Positions 44,829-58,500 of a DNA stretch of 64,000 nucleotides are shown piece by piece; within the stretch, counting starts at the first letter, position 1, and each line of letters begins with the position of its first letter. The stretch lies in assembly GCF_963678635.1 (NCBI RefSeq), contig NW_026971441.1:56743-120742 (forward strand). The letters run 5' to 3'. Under the pieces are notes generated by a model that searched no databases, had not been told where the DNA came from, and saw only the letters and a list, made by a program, of their open reading frames with translations. This DNA is from Symsagittifera roscoffensis (lineage: Eukaryota; Xenacoelomorpha; Acoela; Convolutidae). Made by a program: the position numbers and the translations under genes.

Positions 44829-44883
44829 TTTTCAAAAATGAATATTTTGGATCCAAAGTTATGTCTGGAAACTGCTTGGTTCT

Positions 44884-45121
44884 GATTGGTTGAAAATTTT
44901 TCTGGAAAGTTCTAGAGATTTCGAAGGAATGACCTAAGCGATGACGTCATTACCATAAAAGGAATGTTGCGTGGGTGGTGTTGTCACTTCTAATCATAGA
45001 AGGCTGTCATTACCATAAAAGGAAACTTGCGTAGGTGGTGACGTCACTTCTATTCAAAGAATGACGTCACTACCATAAAAGGTTAATTGCATAGGCGATG
45101 ACTTCATTCTTAGTGTAAATA
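44884..45121. promoter_or_regulatory. Heat-shock/CRE divergent promoter, U8
   Basis: The strongest heat-shock-type element of the locus: 44900-44922 reads TTC-GAA-TTC-GAG-TTC in 5-bp steps (core TTCTGGAAAGTTC). TGACGTCA remains at 44942, 45039 and 45062; the two middle sites are changed (GTTGTCAC, GCTGTCAT). The TATA box has become TGTAAATA (45114-45121), so the plus-strand side looks weakened while the minus-strand side is kept. Confidence 0.65.
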
Positions 45122-45303
45122 CGCTTTTTTTATTGGGTTAAATCCTTTGTTTTGTTTGCCAATCAGAAACAGTCAATTTAATTTTACTTCAAATTTTACA
45201 TTTCGTTACTTCACGAAAAGAAAAAAATAAGTATTTTTTTTTCAATTGGTACTTTAAATTTTTCATATTTGGAACATTTCTAAAGTCCCAAGTTTTTTAG
45301 ATA

Positions 45304-45354
45304 ATGCCTGCCCTTAACCGAAACGAGAAAGCGTATTTTTTATTAAAAACATAG
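45304..45354 (+). CDS. Micro-ORF MPALN, U8
   Basis: Same 16 codons. TTTTTTAG-ATAATG at its start looks like a splice or trans-splice acceptor. Confidence 0.3.
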   Translation: MPALNRNEKAYFLLKT

Positions 45355-46825
45355 AAATTACTATGAATTTTAAATTTTACTGAATCTGAAATACAATTGT
45401 GATGAATTTGAAAAAATCTAGTAAAAACTATGCAGTTTTTTATCACAATTCTTGATCTGTCATCTTTTTTTAATCAAAAGTTTTGAATGACAATACAGAC
45501 AGGAAAATTCGAGTTCAAGTTGTCGTGAAATTTTCCATGGAAATCGATCCAAAAATCTTTAATCAACAGTAAAAATTCTATTGGTTCCAAGCTTGCGGAG
45601 ACTTTGTTGCGATAAATTTGTAGTAAAAGTGCATAATATATGCTAATGAGTGGTTAAGTAACTGTTTAAATCTGTAAGGAACTGGATATTTGTAAAACAT
45701 TGACCAATTGAAGGCTTTTGCCTAGTTGCCATTTTAAAGTTTCCCTGTTTAGTGATTGTAAAAGTGCTCAAAAATTAGTGCGTTATTAAGCAAATAATGG
45801 GGTAGATTTATTAAGAATTATAGTTTTCTACTGTTTTTTTGACCAATTCGGTAAAAAATATTGATAACTGACCTGGAAAAGAGGAAAAAATGTACGTTTG
45901 AGCTAACCTTTGAAAATTTCAAGATAATAATATACCTCATCATCAACCAAAAATTTACTTCACTATAGAAAATCAGATTTAAAACAGCAATATAAAGTTA
46001 TCAGTTTGAGAAAACCATTTAAAGGCTTTTAGCAAAGGACTTATGGTATTAGTTCAGCTTCGGATTATTGAACGTTGGATGAAATGATACATTTTTCCAT
46101 CTAAAGTTCAATTTTTAAACAAAGTTTTGTTCAAATTGGATTAGTTTGGTAGATAGTAGATGAAGCAGAAACTTAGAAAGTGCTAAAATGGGATAGAAAC
46201 TCAATTTAATTCATTAGGAGTTTTGAGATACTTTTACTAACGTTTAGCTTATAAAGTATACCTTGAGAAAAAATCCGACATAAAAAATGTCAAAGATTTT
46301 TGTTTACGTGTTATCATTTGATATAATAGGTAAATTTATCTGAAAAATTAGATGTTTTGAGGATAAGTCTTGTAAAGTGAACCCAATCAACATCTTTTGG
46401 AAGCAGATACATGGAACATAAATCAACAACTCGCTTTCAAGATCTACATTTCCTTGCTATATACAATAAACAATACTACATACATACACAAAACTACATA
46501 CAAATACAATACTATATACAATACATTACTACATTTCTACTATATAGAGTTTTGTTCTTAATAAAAATCGGTAAATTATACAATTGTTCCAGTTTGCACC
46601 TTGATTTCCTTTTCTAAATCAATTTTTTGAAACGCGCTCTTTTAGAAGTTTTTAGATTTTGTAGATGCTAGAAACTAGGTTCCCTTGCTTATTTTCGCAG
46701 ATTTTCAGATTATAACTAATAGAGCTGCCCCTAATTTGTTTTTAATCCGACCTCTATATTTTCATTTTTTAAATATGTTTTTGAATGCTTTAAGTAGCAA
46801 CATTTTTTTCACACTTGGGTATTTT

Positions 46826-49800
46826 TGAGAACATTTTCATTATAATATAAGAATAAAAAACGTTTGTTAATAACTATTCTGCAAGAAAAGTGATATTTAT
46901 TGATCCCAAAAGTTGTATTTTTGCTTAATAGCTTACTGTAGCAACTGAACAACGAAACCTTGAAGAAGACATTTACAATTTTTATCAAAATAACTAGACG
47001 GTATCAGTTCTAATTTCGTCTTTGCCAGCAAATTGTTAGTTAAATTGATACTAGTTTCCTCCAAATTTCTCCAGTTCTAACTAAATTTTCTTGCAAAGTG
47101 TGTTCAATAACGAAACATGCACTAGGCAGAAAGCAAGAATAACCTTAAAACATAGAATATTTCTACGGAAAATCACAAAAAAATAACTACTTTTCAAGAA
47201 AAGTGACAGTTATTGATTCCAAAAAATTGTATTTTTGCTTAAATAGTTTACTGTAGCAACTAAATAAGGGAACCTTGAGGAAGACATTTACATTTTTTAT
47301 CAAAAAATCAGACGGTATTAGTTCTAATTTCATCTCTGCCAGCTAAACTTTTGTTCAATCGATACTATTGTCTTCCTAAATTTTCCAGTTCTGACTAAAT
47401 TTTATTGCAAAGTGTGTTCAATAACGAAAACATGCATTAAGCAGAAAGCAAGAATAACCTTAAAACATAGAATATTTCTACGGAAAATCACAAAAAAATA
47501 ACTACTTTTCAAGAAAAGGGACAGTTATTGATTCCAAAAGTTGTATTTTTGCTTAAATAATTTACTGTAGCAACTAAATAAGGGAACCTTGAGGAAGACA
47601 TTTACATTTTTTATCAAATTAATCAGACGGTATTAGTTCTAATTTCATCTCTGCCAGCTAAATTTTTGTTCAATCGATACTATTGTCTTCCTAAATTTTC
47701 CAGTTCTGACTAAATTTTATTGCAAAGTGTGTTCAATAACGAAAACATGCATTAAGCAGAAAGCAAGAATAACCTTAAAACATAGAACATTTCTACGGAA
47801 AATCACAAAAAAATAACTACTTTTCAAGAAAAGGGACAGTTATTGATTCCAAAAGTTGTATTTTTGCTTAAATAATTTACTGTAGCAACTAAATAAGGGA
47901 ACCTTGAGGAAGACATTTACATTTTTTATCAAATTAATCAGACGGTATTAGTTCTACTTTCATCTCTGCCAGCTAAATTTTTGTTCAATCGATACTATTG
48001 TCTTCCTAAATTTTCCAGTTCTGACTAAATTTTGTTTGCAAAGTGTGTTTAATAACGAAAACATGCATTAAGCAGAAAGCAAGAATAACCTTAAAACATA
48101 GAACATTTCTACGGAAAATCATTAAGAAAATAACTATTTTTCAAGAAAAGCGATAGTTATTGATTCCAAAAGTTGTATTTTTGATTAACTAATATACTGT
48201 AGCAACTAAAAAAGGGAACCTTCAGGAAAACGTTTACAGCTTTTATCAAAACAATCAGACGGTCTCAGCTCTAATTTCATCTCTGCCTGCAAATTTTTTG
48301 TTCAATTGATACTATTTTCCTCTTAAATTATCCAGTTCTGACTGAACTTTCTTGCAAAGTGTGTTCAATAACGAAAACCTGTGCGTTAAGCAGAAAGCAA
48401 GAACTACCTCAAAATATAGAACAGTTCTACGGAAAATCATAAAAAAATAACTATTTTTCCCTTAAATATCATACTGTAGCTACTAAATAAGGGAACCTTG
48501 AGGAAAATATTCACAATTTTTATCAAAACAATCAGACGGTATTAGTTCTAATTTCATCTCTGCCAGCTAATTTTTCGTTCAATCGATACTATTGTCTTCC
48601 TAAATTTTCCAGTTCTGACTAAATTTTTTTGCAAAGTGTGTTCAATAACGAAAACATACATTAAGCAGAAAGCAAGAATAACCTTAAAACATAGAATATT
48701 TCTACGGAAAATCACAAAAAAATAACTACTTTTCAAGAAAAGCGATAGCTATTGATTCCAAAAGTTGTATTTTTGCTTAATTAATATACTGTAGCAACCA
48801 AAAAAGGGAACCTTCAGGAAAACATTTACAGTTTTTATCAAAACAATCAGATGGTCTCAGCTCTAATTTCATCTCTGCCAGCTAATTTTTCGTTCAATCG
48901 ATACTATTGTCTTCCTAAGTTCTACAGTTCTGACTAAATTTTTATGCAAAGTGTGTTCAATAACGAAAACATGCATTAAGCGGAAAGCAAGAATAACCTT
49001 AAAACATAGGACATTTCTACGGAAAATCATTAAAAAAATAACTATTTTTCAAGAAAAGCGATAGCTATTGATTCCAAAAGTTGTATTTTTGCTTAAATAA
49101 TATACTCTAGCAACCAAAAAAGGGAACCTTCAGGAAAACATTTACAGTTTTTATCAAAACAATCAGACGGTCTCAGCTCTAATTTCATCTCTGCCAGCTA
49201 ATTTTTCGTTCAATCGATACTATTGTCTTCCTAATTTCTCCAGTTCTGACTGAATTTTTATGCAAAGTGTGTTCAATAACGAAAACATGCATTAAGCGGA
49301 AAGCAAGAACTACCTTAACACATAGAACATTTCTACGGAAAATTATGAAAAAATAACTTTTTTTCAAGAAAAGCGATAATTATTGATTCCAAAAGTTGTA
49401 TTTTCGCTTTAATCATTTACTGTAGCAACTAAATAAGGTTAACTTGAGGAAGACATTTACAATTTTTATCAAAATAATTAGACGGTATCAGTTCTAATTT
49501 CATCACTGCCAAAATTTGTTCGTTCAATTGATACTATTTTCCTCCTAAATTCTCCAGTTTTGACTAAATTTTCTTGCAAAGTGTGTTCAATTGTGAAAAC
49601 ATACATTAAGTAGAAAGCAAGAATTACCTTAAAACATAGAATATTTCTACGGAAATTCATGACAAAATAACTATTTTTCAAGAAAAGCGATAGTTGTTGA
49701 TTCCAAAAAATGTATTTTTGCTTTAATAATTTACTGTAGCAACTAAATAAGGGAACCTTGAGGAAGACATTTACAATTTTTAACGAAATAATTACACGGT

Positions 49801-49940
49801 ATCAGTTCTAATTTCATCTCTGCCAGCAAACTGTTCGTTCTACAGTTCTGACTAAATTTTCTTTCAAAGTGTGTTCAATAGCGAAAACTTACCTTTAGCA
49901 GAAAGCAAGAATAATCTTTAAACATTTTTAATCTTTAATC
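46826..49940. repeat. Satellite block 3, about 10 monomers
   Basis: Anchors near 46948, 47269, 47583, 47897, 48216, 48490, 48806, 49121, 49437 and 49750. One monomer (near 48460) has lost about 33 bp around TTTTTCCC. Minus-strand frames of about 60 codons (FRRNVLCVKVVLAF, RKTIVSIERKISWQR) open in a few monomers but are broken in most, so they are probably not genes. Confidence 0.9.
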
Positions 49941-49958
49941 TTTTTTTCATCAAGTTAA

Positions 49959-50530
49959 TTAAATTTTTTGTACATAATCGATGAGGAATTGTTGATTTTT
50001 GAGTAGATAGTCAAGCTCTTTGATTTTGATGTAGATTTGAGAGTAGAACTCAAAATTGATGAACTTTTCAAAGCAAATCTCTGATTCCAAACCTGATCAT
50101 GCAAGATTTTGAACTTTGAAAATCTTTAAAGAAATGGAGGAATGAAGAACTTTGCTGGGGAGTTTTGACAAATTTGGGAGTTGGATAGGGAATAAAAAGA
50201 GTTTTTGAAATATTATCGTACGGCTTTTTTTTCTAACTTCAATTTTTCTAAGATGAATAAAATTCCTTTTCTAGTCAAGTGTAACTCAGCAGTAAGTTTA
50301 TTGCTTTGATACGCAATATGTGGATCAAAAATAAACTCTTTGATTAAGTAAGTTTCCCTAAAGAGACCTTTACTTAGTCGGAGAACTCTATTTTGGACAA
50401 CATAAACATCCAAAAAATTGTGAAAAAATTGAGAATCTACATCTATTTCATGAATAAGGAAATCACACGGAATATTTTCGCTTTTCATGTAGAGTAATTC
50501 GAGGAACTTCAAATGTTTTTTAATTGACAT
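49959..50530 (-). CDS. Helix-turn-helix or homeodomain-like protein, U9, first exon intact
   Basis: ATG 50530-50528 opens 105 codons like U8, with changes SQFFHNF, YQSNKL, LTRKGILFILEKLK (Glu to Gly in the turn and Asn to Lys at the position of homeodomain residue 51). The second segment ends YVQKI, TAA 49961-49959. The start, frame and promoter are preserved, unlike U2-U7. Confidence 0.45.
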
Positions 50531-50585
50531 TTTTCAAAAATGAATATTTTGGATCCAAAGTTATGTCTGGAAACTGCTTGGTTCT

Positions 50586-50823
50586 GATTGGTTGAAAATT
50601 TTTCTGGAAAGTCCTAGAGATTTCGAAGGAATGACCTAAGCGATGACGTCATTACCATAAAAGGAATGTTGCGTGGGTGGTGTTGTCACTTCTAATCATA
50701 GAAGACTGTCATTACCATAAAAGGAAACTTGCGTAGGTGGTGACGTCAATTCTATTCAAAGAATGACGTCACTACCATAAAAGGTTAATTGCATAGGCGA
50801 TGACTTCATTCTTAGTGTAAATA
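50586..50823. promoter_or_regulatory. Heat-shock/CRE divergent promoter, U9
   Basis: Element 50602-50624 reads TTC-GAA-TCC-GAG-TTC. TGACGTCA remains at 50644, 50741 and 50764. TATA changed to TGTAAATA (50816-50823). Confidence 0.6.
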
Positions 50824-51003
50824 GGCTTTTTTTATTGGGTTAAATCCTTTGTTTTGTTTGCCAATCAGAAACAGTCAATTTAATTTTACTTCAAATTTTA
50901 CATTTCATTAGTTCACGAAAAGAAAAAAAAAGTATTTTTTTTCAATTGGTACATTAAATTTTTCATATTTGGAACATTTCTAAAGTCCCAAGTTTTTTAG
51001 ATA

Positions 51004-51054
51004 ATGCCTGCCCTTAACCGAAACGAGAAAGCGTATTTTTTATTGAAAACATAG
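51004..51054 (+). CDS. Micro-ORF MPALN, U9
   Basis: Same peptide (synonymous TTA to TTG at Leu14), ending TAG. Confidence 0.3.
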   Translation: MPALNRNEKAYFLLKT

Positions 51055-52550
51055 AAATTACAATGAATTTTAAATTTTACTGAATCTGAAATACAATTGT
51101 GATGAATTTGAAAAAATCTAGTAAAAACTATGCAGTTTTTTATCACAAGTCTTGATCTGTCATCTTTTTTTTAATCAAAAGTTTTGAATGACAATACAGA
51201 CAGCAAAATTCGAGTTCAAGTTGTCGTGAAATTTTCCATGGAAATCGATCCAAAAATCTTTAATCAACAGTAAAAATGCTATTGGTTCCAAGCTTGCGGA
51301 GACTTTCTTGCGATAAATTTGTAGTAAAAGTGCATAATATATGCTAATGAGTGGTTAAATAACTGTTTAAAAACTGTAAGGAACTGGATATTTGTAAAAC
51401 ATTGACCAATTGAAAGCTTTTGCCTAGTTGCCATTTTAAAGTTTCCCTGTTTAGTGATTGTAAAAGTGCTCAAAAAGTAGTGCGTTATTAAGCAAATAAT
51501 GGGGTAGATTTATTAAGAATTATAGTTTTCTACTGTTTTTTTTGACGAATTCGGTAAAAAATATTGATAACTGACCTGGAAAAGAGGAAAAAATGTATGT
51601 TTGAGCTAACCTTTGAAAATTTCAAGATATTAATATACCTCATCATCAACCAAAAATTTACTTCACTATAGAAAATCAGATTTAAAACAGCGATATAAAG
51701 TTATCAGTTTGAGAAAATCATTTAAAGGCTTTTAGCAAAGGACTTATGGTATTAGTTCAGCTTCGGATTATTGAACGTTGGATGAAATGATACATTTTTC
51801 CATCTAAAGTTCAATTTTTAAACAAAGTTTTGTTCAAATTGGATTAGTTTGGTAGATAGTAGATGAAGCAGAAACTTAGAAAGTGCTAAAATGGGATAGA
51901 AACTCAATTTAATTCATTAGGAGTTTTGAGATACTTTTGCTAACGTTTAGCTTATAAAGTATACCTTGAGAAAAAATCCGACATAAAAAATGTCAAAGAT
52001 TTTTATTTACGTGTTATCATTTGATATAATAGGTAAATTTATCTGAAAAATTAGATGTTTTGAGGATAAGTCTTGTAAAGTGAACCCAATCAACATCTTT
52101 TGGAAGCAGATACATGGAACATAAATTAACAACTCGCTTTCAAGATCTACATTTCCTTGCTATATACAATAAACAATACTACATACATACACAAAACTAC
52201 ATACAAATACAATACTATATACAATACATTACTACATTTCTACTATATAGAGTTTTGTTCTTAATAAAAATCGGTAAATTATACAATTGTTCCAGTATGC
52301 ACCTTGATTTCCTTTTCTAAATCAATTTTTTGAAACGCGCTCTTTTAGAAGTTTTTAGATTTTGTAGATGCTAGAAACTAGGTTCCCTTGCTTATTTTCG
52401 CAGATTTTTAGATTATAACTAATAGAGCTGCCCCTAATTTGTTCTTAATCCGACCTCTATATTTTAATTTTATAAATATGTTTTTGAATGCTTTAAGTAG
52501 CAACATTTTTTTCACACTTGGGTATTTTTGAGAACATTTTCATTATAATA

Positions 52551-55500
52551 TAAGAATAAAAAACGTTTGTTAATAACTATTCTGCAAGAAAAGTGATATT
52601 TATTGATCCCAAAAGTTGTATTTTTGCTTAATAGCTTACTGTAGCAACTGAACAACGAAACCTTGAAGAAGACATTTACAATTTTTATCAAAATAACTAG
52701 ACGGTATCAGTTCTAATTTCGTCTCTGCCAGCAAATTGTTAGTTAAATTGATACTAGTTTCCTCCTAAGTTCTCCAGTTCTAACTAAATTTTTTTGCCAA
52801 TGTGTTCAATAACGAAAACATGCATTAAGCAGAAAGCAAGAATAACCTTGAAACATAGAATATTTTTACAAAAAATCATGCAAAAAATAATTATTTTTCA
52901 AGAAAAGCGATAGTTATTGATTCCAAAAGTTGTATTTTTGCTTGAATAATTTTTTGTAGCAACTAAATAAGGGAACCTTGAGGAAGACATTTACAATTTT
53001 TATCAAAATAATTAGACGGTATCAGTTCTAATTTCATCTCTGTCAGCAAATTGTTAGTTCAATTGAGACTATTTTCCTCCAAATTTCTCCAGTTCTAACT
53101 AAATTTTCTTGCAAAGTGTGTTCAATAACGAAACATGCACTAGGCAGAAAGCAAGAATAACCTTAAAACATAGAACATTTCTACGGAAAATCATTAAAAA
53201 AATAACTATTTTTCAAGAAAAGCGATAGTTATTGATTCCAAAAGTTGTATTTTTGCTTAAATAGTTTACTGTAGCAACTAAATAAAGGAACCTTGAGGAA
53301 GACATTTACATTTTTTATCAAAGAATCAGACGGTATTAGTTCTAATTTCATCTCTGCCAGCTAAATTTTTGTTCAATCGATACTATTGTCTTCCTAAATT
53401 TTCCAGTTCTGACTAATTTTTTTTGCAAAATGTGTTCAATAACGAAAACATGCATTAAGCAGAAAGCAAGAATAACCTTAAAACATAGAACATTTCTACG
53501 GAAAATCATTTAAAAAATAACTATTTTTCAAGAAAAGCGATAGTTATTGATTCCAAATTTGTATTTTTGCTTAAATCATTTACTGTATCAACTAAATAAG
53601 GGAACCTTGAGGAAGACATTTACAATTTTTATCAAATTAATCAGACGGTATTAGTTCTAATTTCATCTCTGCCAGCTAAACTTTTGTTCAATCGATACTA
53701 TTGACTTCCTAAATTTTCCAGTTCTGACTAAATTTTGTTTGCAAAGTGTGTTTAATAGCGAAAACATGCATTAAGCAGAAAGCTAGAATAACCTTAAAAC
53801 ATAGAACATTTCTACGGAAAATCATTAAGAAAATATTTATTTTTCAAGAAAAGCGATTGTTATTGATTCCAAAAGTTGTATTTTTGCTTAACTAATATAC
53901 TGTAGCAACTAAAAAAGGGAACCTTGAGGAAAACGTTTACAGCTTTTACAAAACAATCAGATAGTCTCAGCTCTAATTTCGTCTCTGCCTGCAAATTTTT
54001 TGTTCAATTGATACTATTTTCCTCTTAAATTATCCAGTTCTGACTGAATTTTCTTGCAAAGTGTGTTTAATAACGAAAACCTGTGCGTTAAGCAGAAAGC
54101 AAGAACTACCTCAAAATATAGAACAGTTCTACGGAAAATCATAAAAAAATAAATATTTTTCCCGAAAAGCGATAGTTATTGATTCCAAAAGTTGTATTTT
54201 TGCTTAAATATCATACTGTAGCTACTAAATAAGGGAACCTTGAGGAAAACATTCACAATTTTTATCAAAACAATCAGACGGTACTAGTTCTAATTTCATC
54301 TCTGCCAGCTAATTTTTCGTTCAATCGATACTATTGTCTTCCTAAATTTTCCAGTTCAAATTAAATTTTCTTGCAAAGTGTGTTCAATAACGAAAACAAG
54401 CAATATGCAGAAAGCAAGAATATCCTAAAAACATAGAATATTTCTACGGAAAATCACAAAAAAATAACTACTTTTCAAGAAAAGTGACAGTTATTGATTC
54501 CAAAAGTTGTATTTTTGCTTAAATAATTTACTGTAGCAACTAAATAAGGGAACCTTGAGGAAGACATTTACATTTTTAATCAAATTAATCAGACGGTATT
54601 AGTTCTAATTTCATCTCTGCCAGCTAATTTTTCGTTCAATCGATACTATTGTCTTCCTAAGTTCTCCAGTTCTGACTAAATTTTTATGCAAAGTGTGTTC
54701 AATAACGAAAACATGCATTAAGCAGAAAGCAAGAATAACCTTAAAACATAGGACATTTCTACGGAAAATCATTAAAAAATAACTATTTTTTAAGAAAAGC
54801 GATAGCTATTGATTCCAAAAATTGTATTTTTGCTAAATAATATACTGTAGCAATCAAAAAAGGGAACCTTCAGGAAAACATATACAGTTTTTATCAAAAC
54901 AATCAGACGGTATCAGCTCTAATTTCATCTCTGCCTGCAAATTTTTTGTTCAATTGATACTATTTTCCTCTTAAATTATCCAGTTCTGACTGAATTTTCT
55001 TGCAAAGTGTGTTTAATAACGAAAACCTGTGCGTTAAGCAGAAAGCAAGAACTACCTCAAAATATAGAACAGTTCTACGGAAAATTATAAAAAAATAAAT
55101 ATTTTTCCCGAAAAGCGATAGTTATTGATTCCAAAAGTTGTATTTTTGCTTAAATAATTTACTGTAGCAACTAAATAAGGGAACCTTGAGAAGACATTAA
55201 CATTTTTTATCAAATTAATCAGACGGTATTAGTTCTAATTTCATCTCTGCCAGCTAAATTTTTGTTCAATCGATACTATTGTCTTCCTAAATTTTCCAGT
55301 TCTGACTAAATTTTGTTTGCAAAGTGTGTTTAATAACGAAAACATGCATTAAGCAGAAAGCAAGAATAACCTTAAAACATAGAACATTTCTACGGAAAAT
55401 CATTAAGAAAATAACTATTTTTCAAGAAAAGCGATAGTTATTGATTCCAAAAGTTGTATTTTTTTAAACTAATATACTGTAGCAACTAAAAAAGGGAACC

Positions 55501-58500
55501 TTGAGGAAAACGTTTACAGCTTTTATCAAAACAATCAGACGGTCTCAGCTCTAATTTCATCTCTGCCTGCAAATTTTTTGTTCAATTGATACTATTTTCC
55601 TCTTGAATTATCCAGTTCTGACTGAATTTTCTTGCAAAGTGTGTTTAATAACAAAAACCTATGCGTTAAGCAGAAAGCAAGAACTACCTCAAAATATAGA
55701 ACAGTTCTACGGAAAATCATAAAAAAATAAATATTTTTCCCGAAAAGCGATAGTTATTGATTCCAAAAGTTGTATTTTTGCTTAAATATCATACTGTAGC
55801 TACTAAATAAGGGAACCTTGAGGAAAACACTCACAATTTTTATCAAAACAAACAGACGGTACTAGTTCTAATTTCATCTCTGCCAGCTAATTTTTCGTTC
55901 AATCGATACTATTGTCTTCCTGAATTTTCCAGTTCAAATTAAATTTTCTTGCAAAGTGTGTTCAATAACGAAAACATGCAATATGCAGAAAGCAAGAATA
56001 ACCTAAAAACATAGAATATTTCTACGGAAAATCACAAAAAAATAACTACTTTTCAAGAAAAGTGACAGTTATTGATTCCAAAAGTTGTATTTTTGCTTAA
56101 ATAATTTACTGTAGCAACTAAATAAGGGAACCTTGAGGAAGACATTTACATTTTTAATCAAATTAATCAGACGGTATTAGTTCTAATTTCATCTCTGCCA
56201 GCTAATTTTTCGTTCAATCGATACTATTGTCTTCCTAAGTTCTCCAGTTCTGACTAAATTTTTATGCAAAGTGTGTTCAAAAACGAAAACATGCATAAGC
56301 AGAAAGCAAGAATAACCTTAAAACATAGGACATTTCTACGGAAAATCATTAAAAAATAACTATTTTTCAAGAAAAGCGATAGCTATTGATTCCAAAAGTT
56401 GTATTTTTGCTTAAAAAAAAAAAGGGAACCTTCAGCAAAACATTTACAGTTTTTATCAAAACAATCAGACGGTATCAGCTCTAATTTCATCTCTGCCTGC
56501 AAATTTTTTGTTCAATTGATACTATTTTCCTCTTAAATTATCCAGTTCTGACTGAATTTTCTTGCAAAGTGTGTTTAATAACGAAAACCTGTGCGTTAAG
56601 CAGAAAGCAAGAACTACCTCAAAATATAGAACAGTTTTACGGCAAATCATAAAAAAATAAATATTTTTCCCAAAAAGCGATAGTTATTGATTTAAAAGTT
56701 GTATTTTTGCTTAAATAATTTACTGTAGCAACTAAATAAGGGAACCTTGAGGAAGACATTTACATTTTTAATCAAATTAATCAGACGGTATTAGTTCTAA
56801 TTTCATCTCTGCCAGCTAATTTTTCGTTCAATCGATACTATTGTCTTCCTAAGTTCTCCAGTTCTGACTAAATTTTTATGCAAAGTGTGTTCAAAAACGA
56901 AAACATGCATAAGCAGAAAGCAAGAATAACCTTAAAACATAGGACATTTCTACGGAAAATCATTAAAAAATAACTATTTTTCAAGAAAAGCGATAGCTAT
57001 TGATTCCAAAAGTTGTATTTTTGCTTAAATAATATACTGTAGCAACCAAAAAAGGGAACCTTCAGGAAAACATTTACAGTTTTTCTCAAAACAATCAGAC
57101 GGTATCAGCTCTAATTTCATCTCTGCCTGCAAATTTTTTGTTCAATTGATACTATTTTCCTCTTAAATTATCCAGTTCTGACTGAATTTTCTTGCAAAGT
57201 GTGTTTAATAACGAAAACCTGTGCGTTAAGCAGAAAGCAAGAACTACCTCAAAATATAGAACAGTTTTACGGAAAATCATAAAAAAAATAAATATTTTTC
57301 CCGAAAAGCGATAGTTATTGATTTAAATGTTGTATTTTTGCTTAAATAATTTACTGTAGCAACTAAATAAGGGAACCTTGAGGAAGACGTTTACATTTTT
57401 TATCAAATTAATCAGACGGTATTAGTTCTAATTTTATCTCTGCCAGCTAAATTTTTGTTCAATCGATACTATTGTCTTCCTAAATTTTCCAGTTCTGACT
57501 AAATTTTGTTTGCAAAGTGTGTTTAATAACGAAAACATGCATTAAGCAGAAAGCAAGAATAACCTTAAAACATAGAACATTTCTACGGAAAATCATTAAA
57601 AAAATAACTATTTTTCAAGAAAAGCGATAGTTATTGATTCCAAAAGTTGTATTTTTGCTTAACTAATATACTGTAGCAACTAAAAAGGGAACCTTGAGGA
57701 AAACGTTTACAGCTTTTATCAAAACAATCAGACGGTCTCAGCTCTAATTTCATCTCTGCCTGCAAATTTTTTGTTCAATTGATACTATTTTCCTCTTAAA
57801 TTATCCAGTTCTGACTGAATTTTCTTGCAAAGTGTGTTTAATAACGAAAACCTGTGCGTTAAGCAGAAAGCAAGAACTACCTCAAAATATAGAACAGTTC
57901 TACGGAAAATCATAAAAAAATAAATATTTTTCCCGAAAAGCGATAGTTATTGATTCCAAAAGTTGTATTTTTGCTTAAATATCATACTGTAGCTACTAAA
58001 TAAGGGAACCTTGAGGAAAACATTCACAATTTTTATCAAAACAATCAGACGGTACTAGTTCTAATTTCATCTCTGCCAGCTAATTTTTCGTTCAATCGAT
58101 ACTATTGTCTTCCTAAATTTTCCAGTTCAAATTAAATTTTCTTGCAAAGTGTGTTCAATAACGAAAACATGCAATATGCAGAAAGCAAGAATAACCTAAA
58201 AACATAGAATATTTCTACGGAAAATCATTAAAAAAATAACTATTTTTCAAGAAAAGCGATAGCTATTGATTCCAAAAGTTGTATTTTTGCTTAAATAATA
58301 TACTGTAGCAACCAAAAAAGGGAACCTTCAGGAAAACATTTACAGTTTTTATCAAAACAATCAGACGGTCTCAGCTCTAATTTCATCTCTGCCTGCAAAT
58401 TTTTTGTTCAATTGATACTATTTTCCTCTTAAATTATCCAGTTCTGACTGAATTTTCTTGCAAAGTGTGTTTAATAACGAAAACCTGTGCGTTAAGCAGA

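Larger units (their letters stand above)
43222..46825. repeat. Unit U8, without type A and plus-strand exon
   Basis: Starts just downstream of the type B stop and shares the 240-bp deletion with U7, so the two are close relatives. Gene-free stretches: 43929-44253 reduced CCAAT region; 45355-46825 spacer. Confidence 0.75.
49941..52550. repeat. Unit U9, promoter half only
   Basis: Begins at the end of the homeodomain-like gene. Contains that gene, the promoter, the micro-ORF and the spacer (51055-52550, no gene supported). No type A or B sequence. Confidence 0.75.

Noticed and set aside
48721-48740. Heat-shock-type element inside the satellite (GAACATTTCTACGGAAAA region)
   Set aside because: The GAA/TTC blocks are out of the 5-bp phase, so they do not form a proper element.
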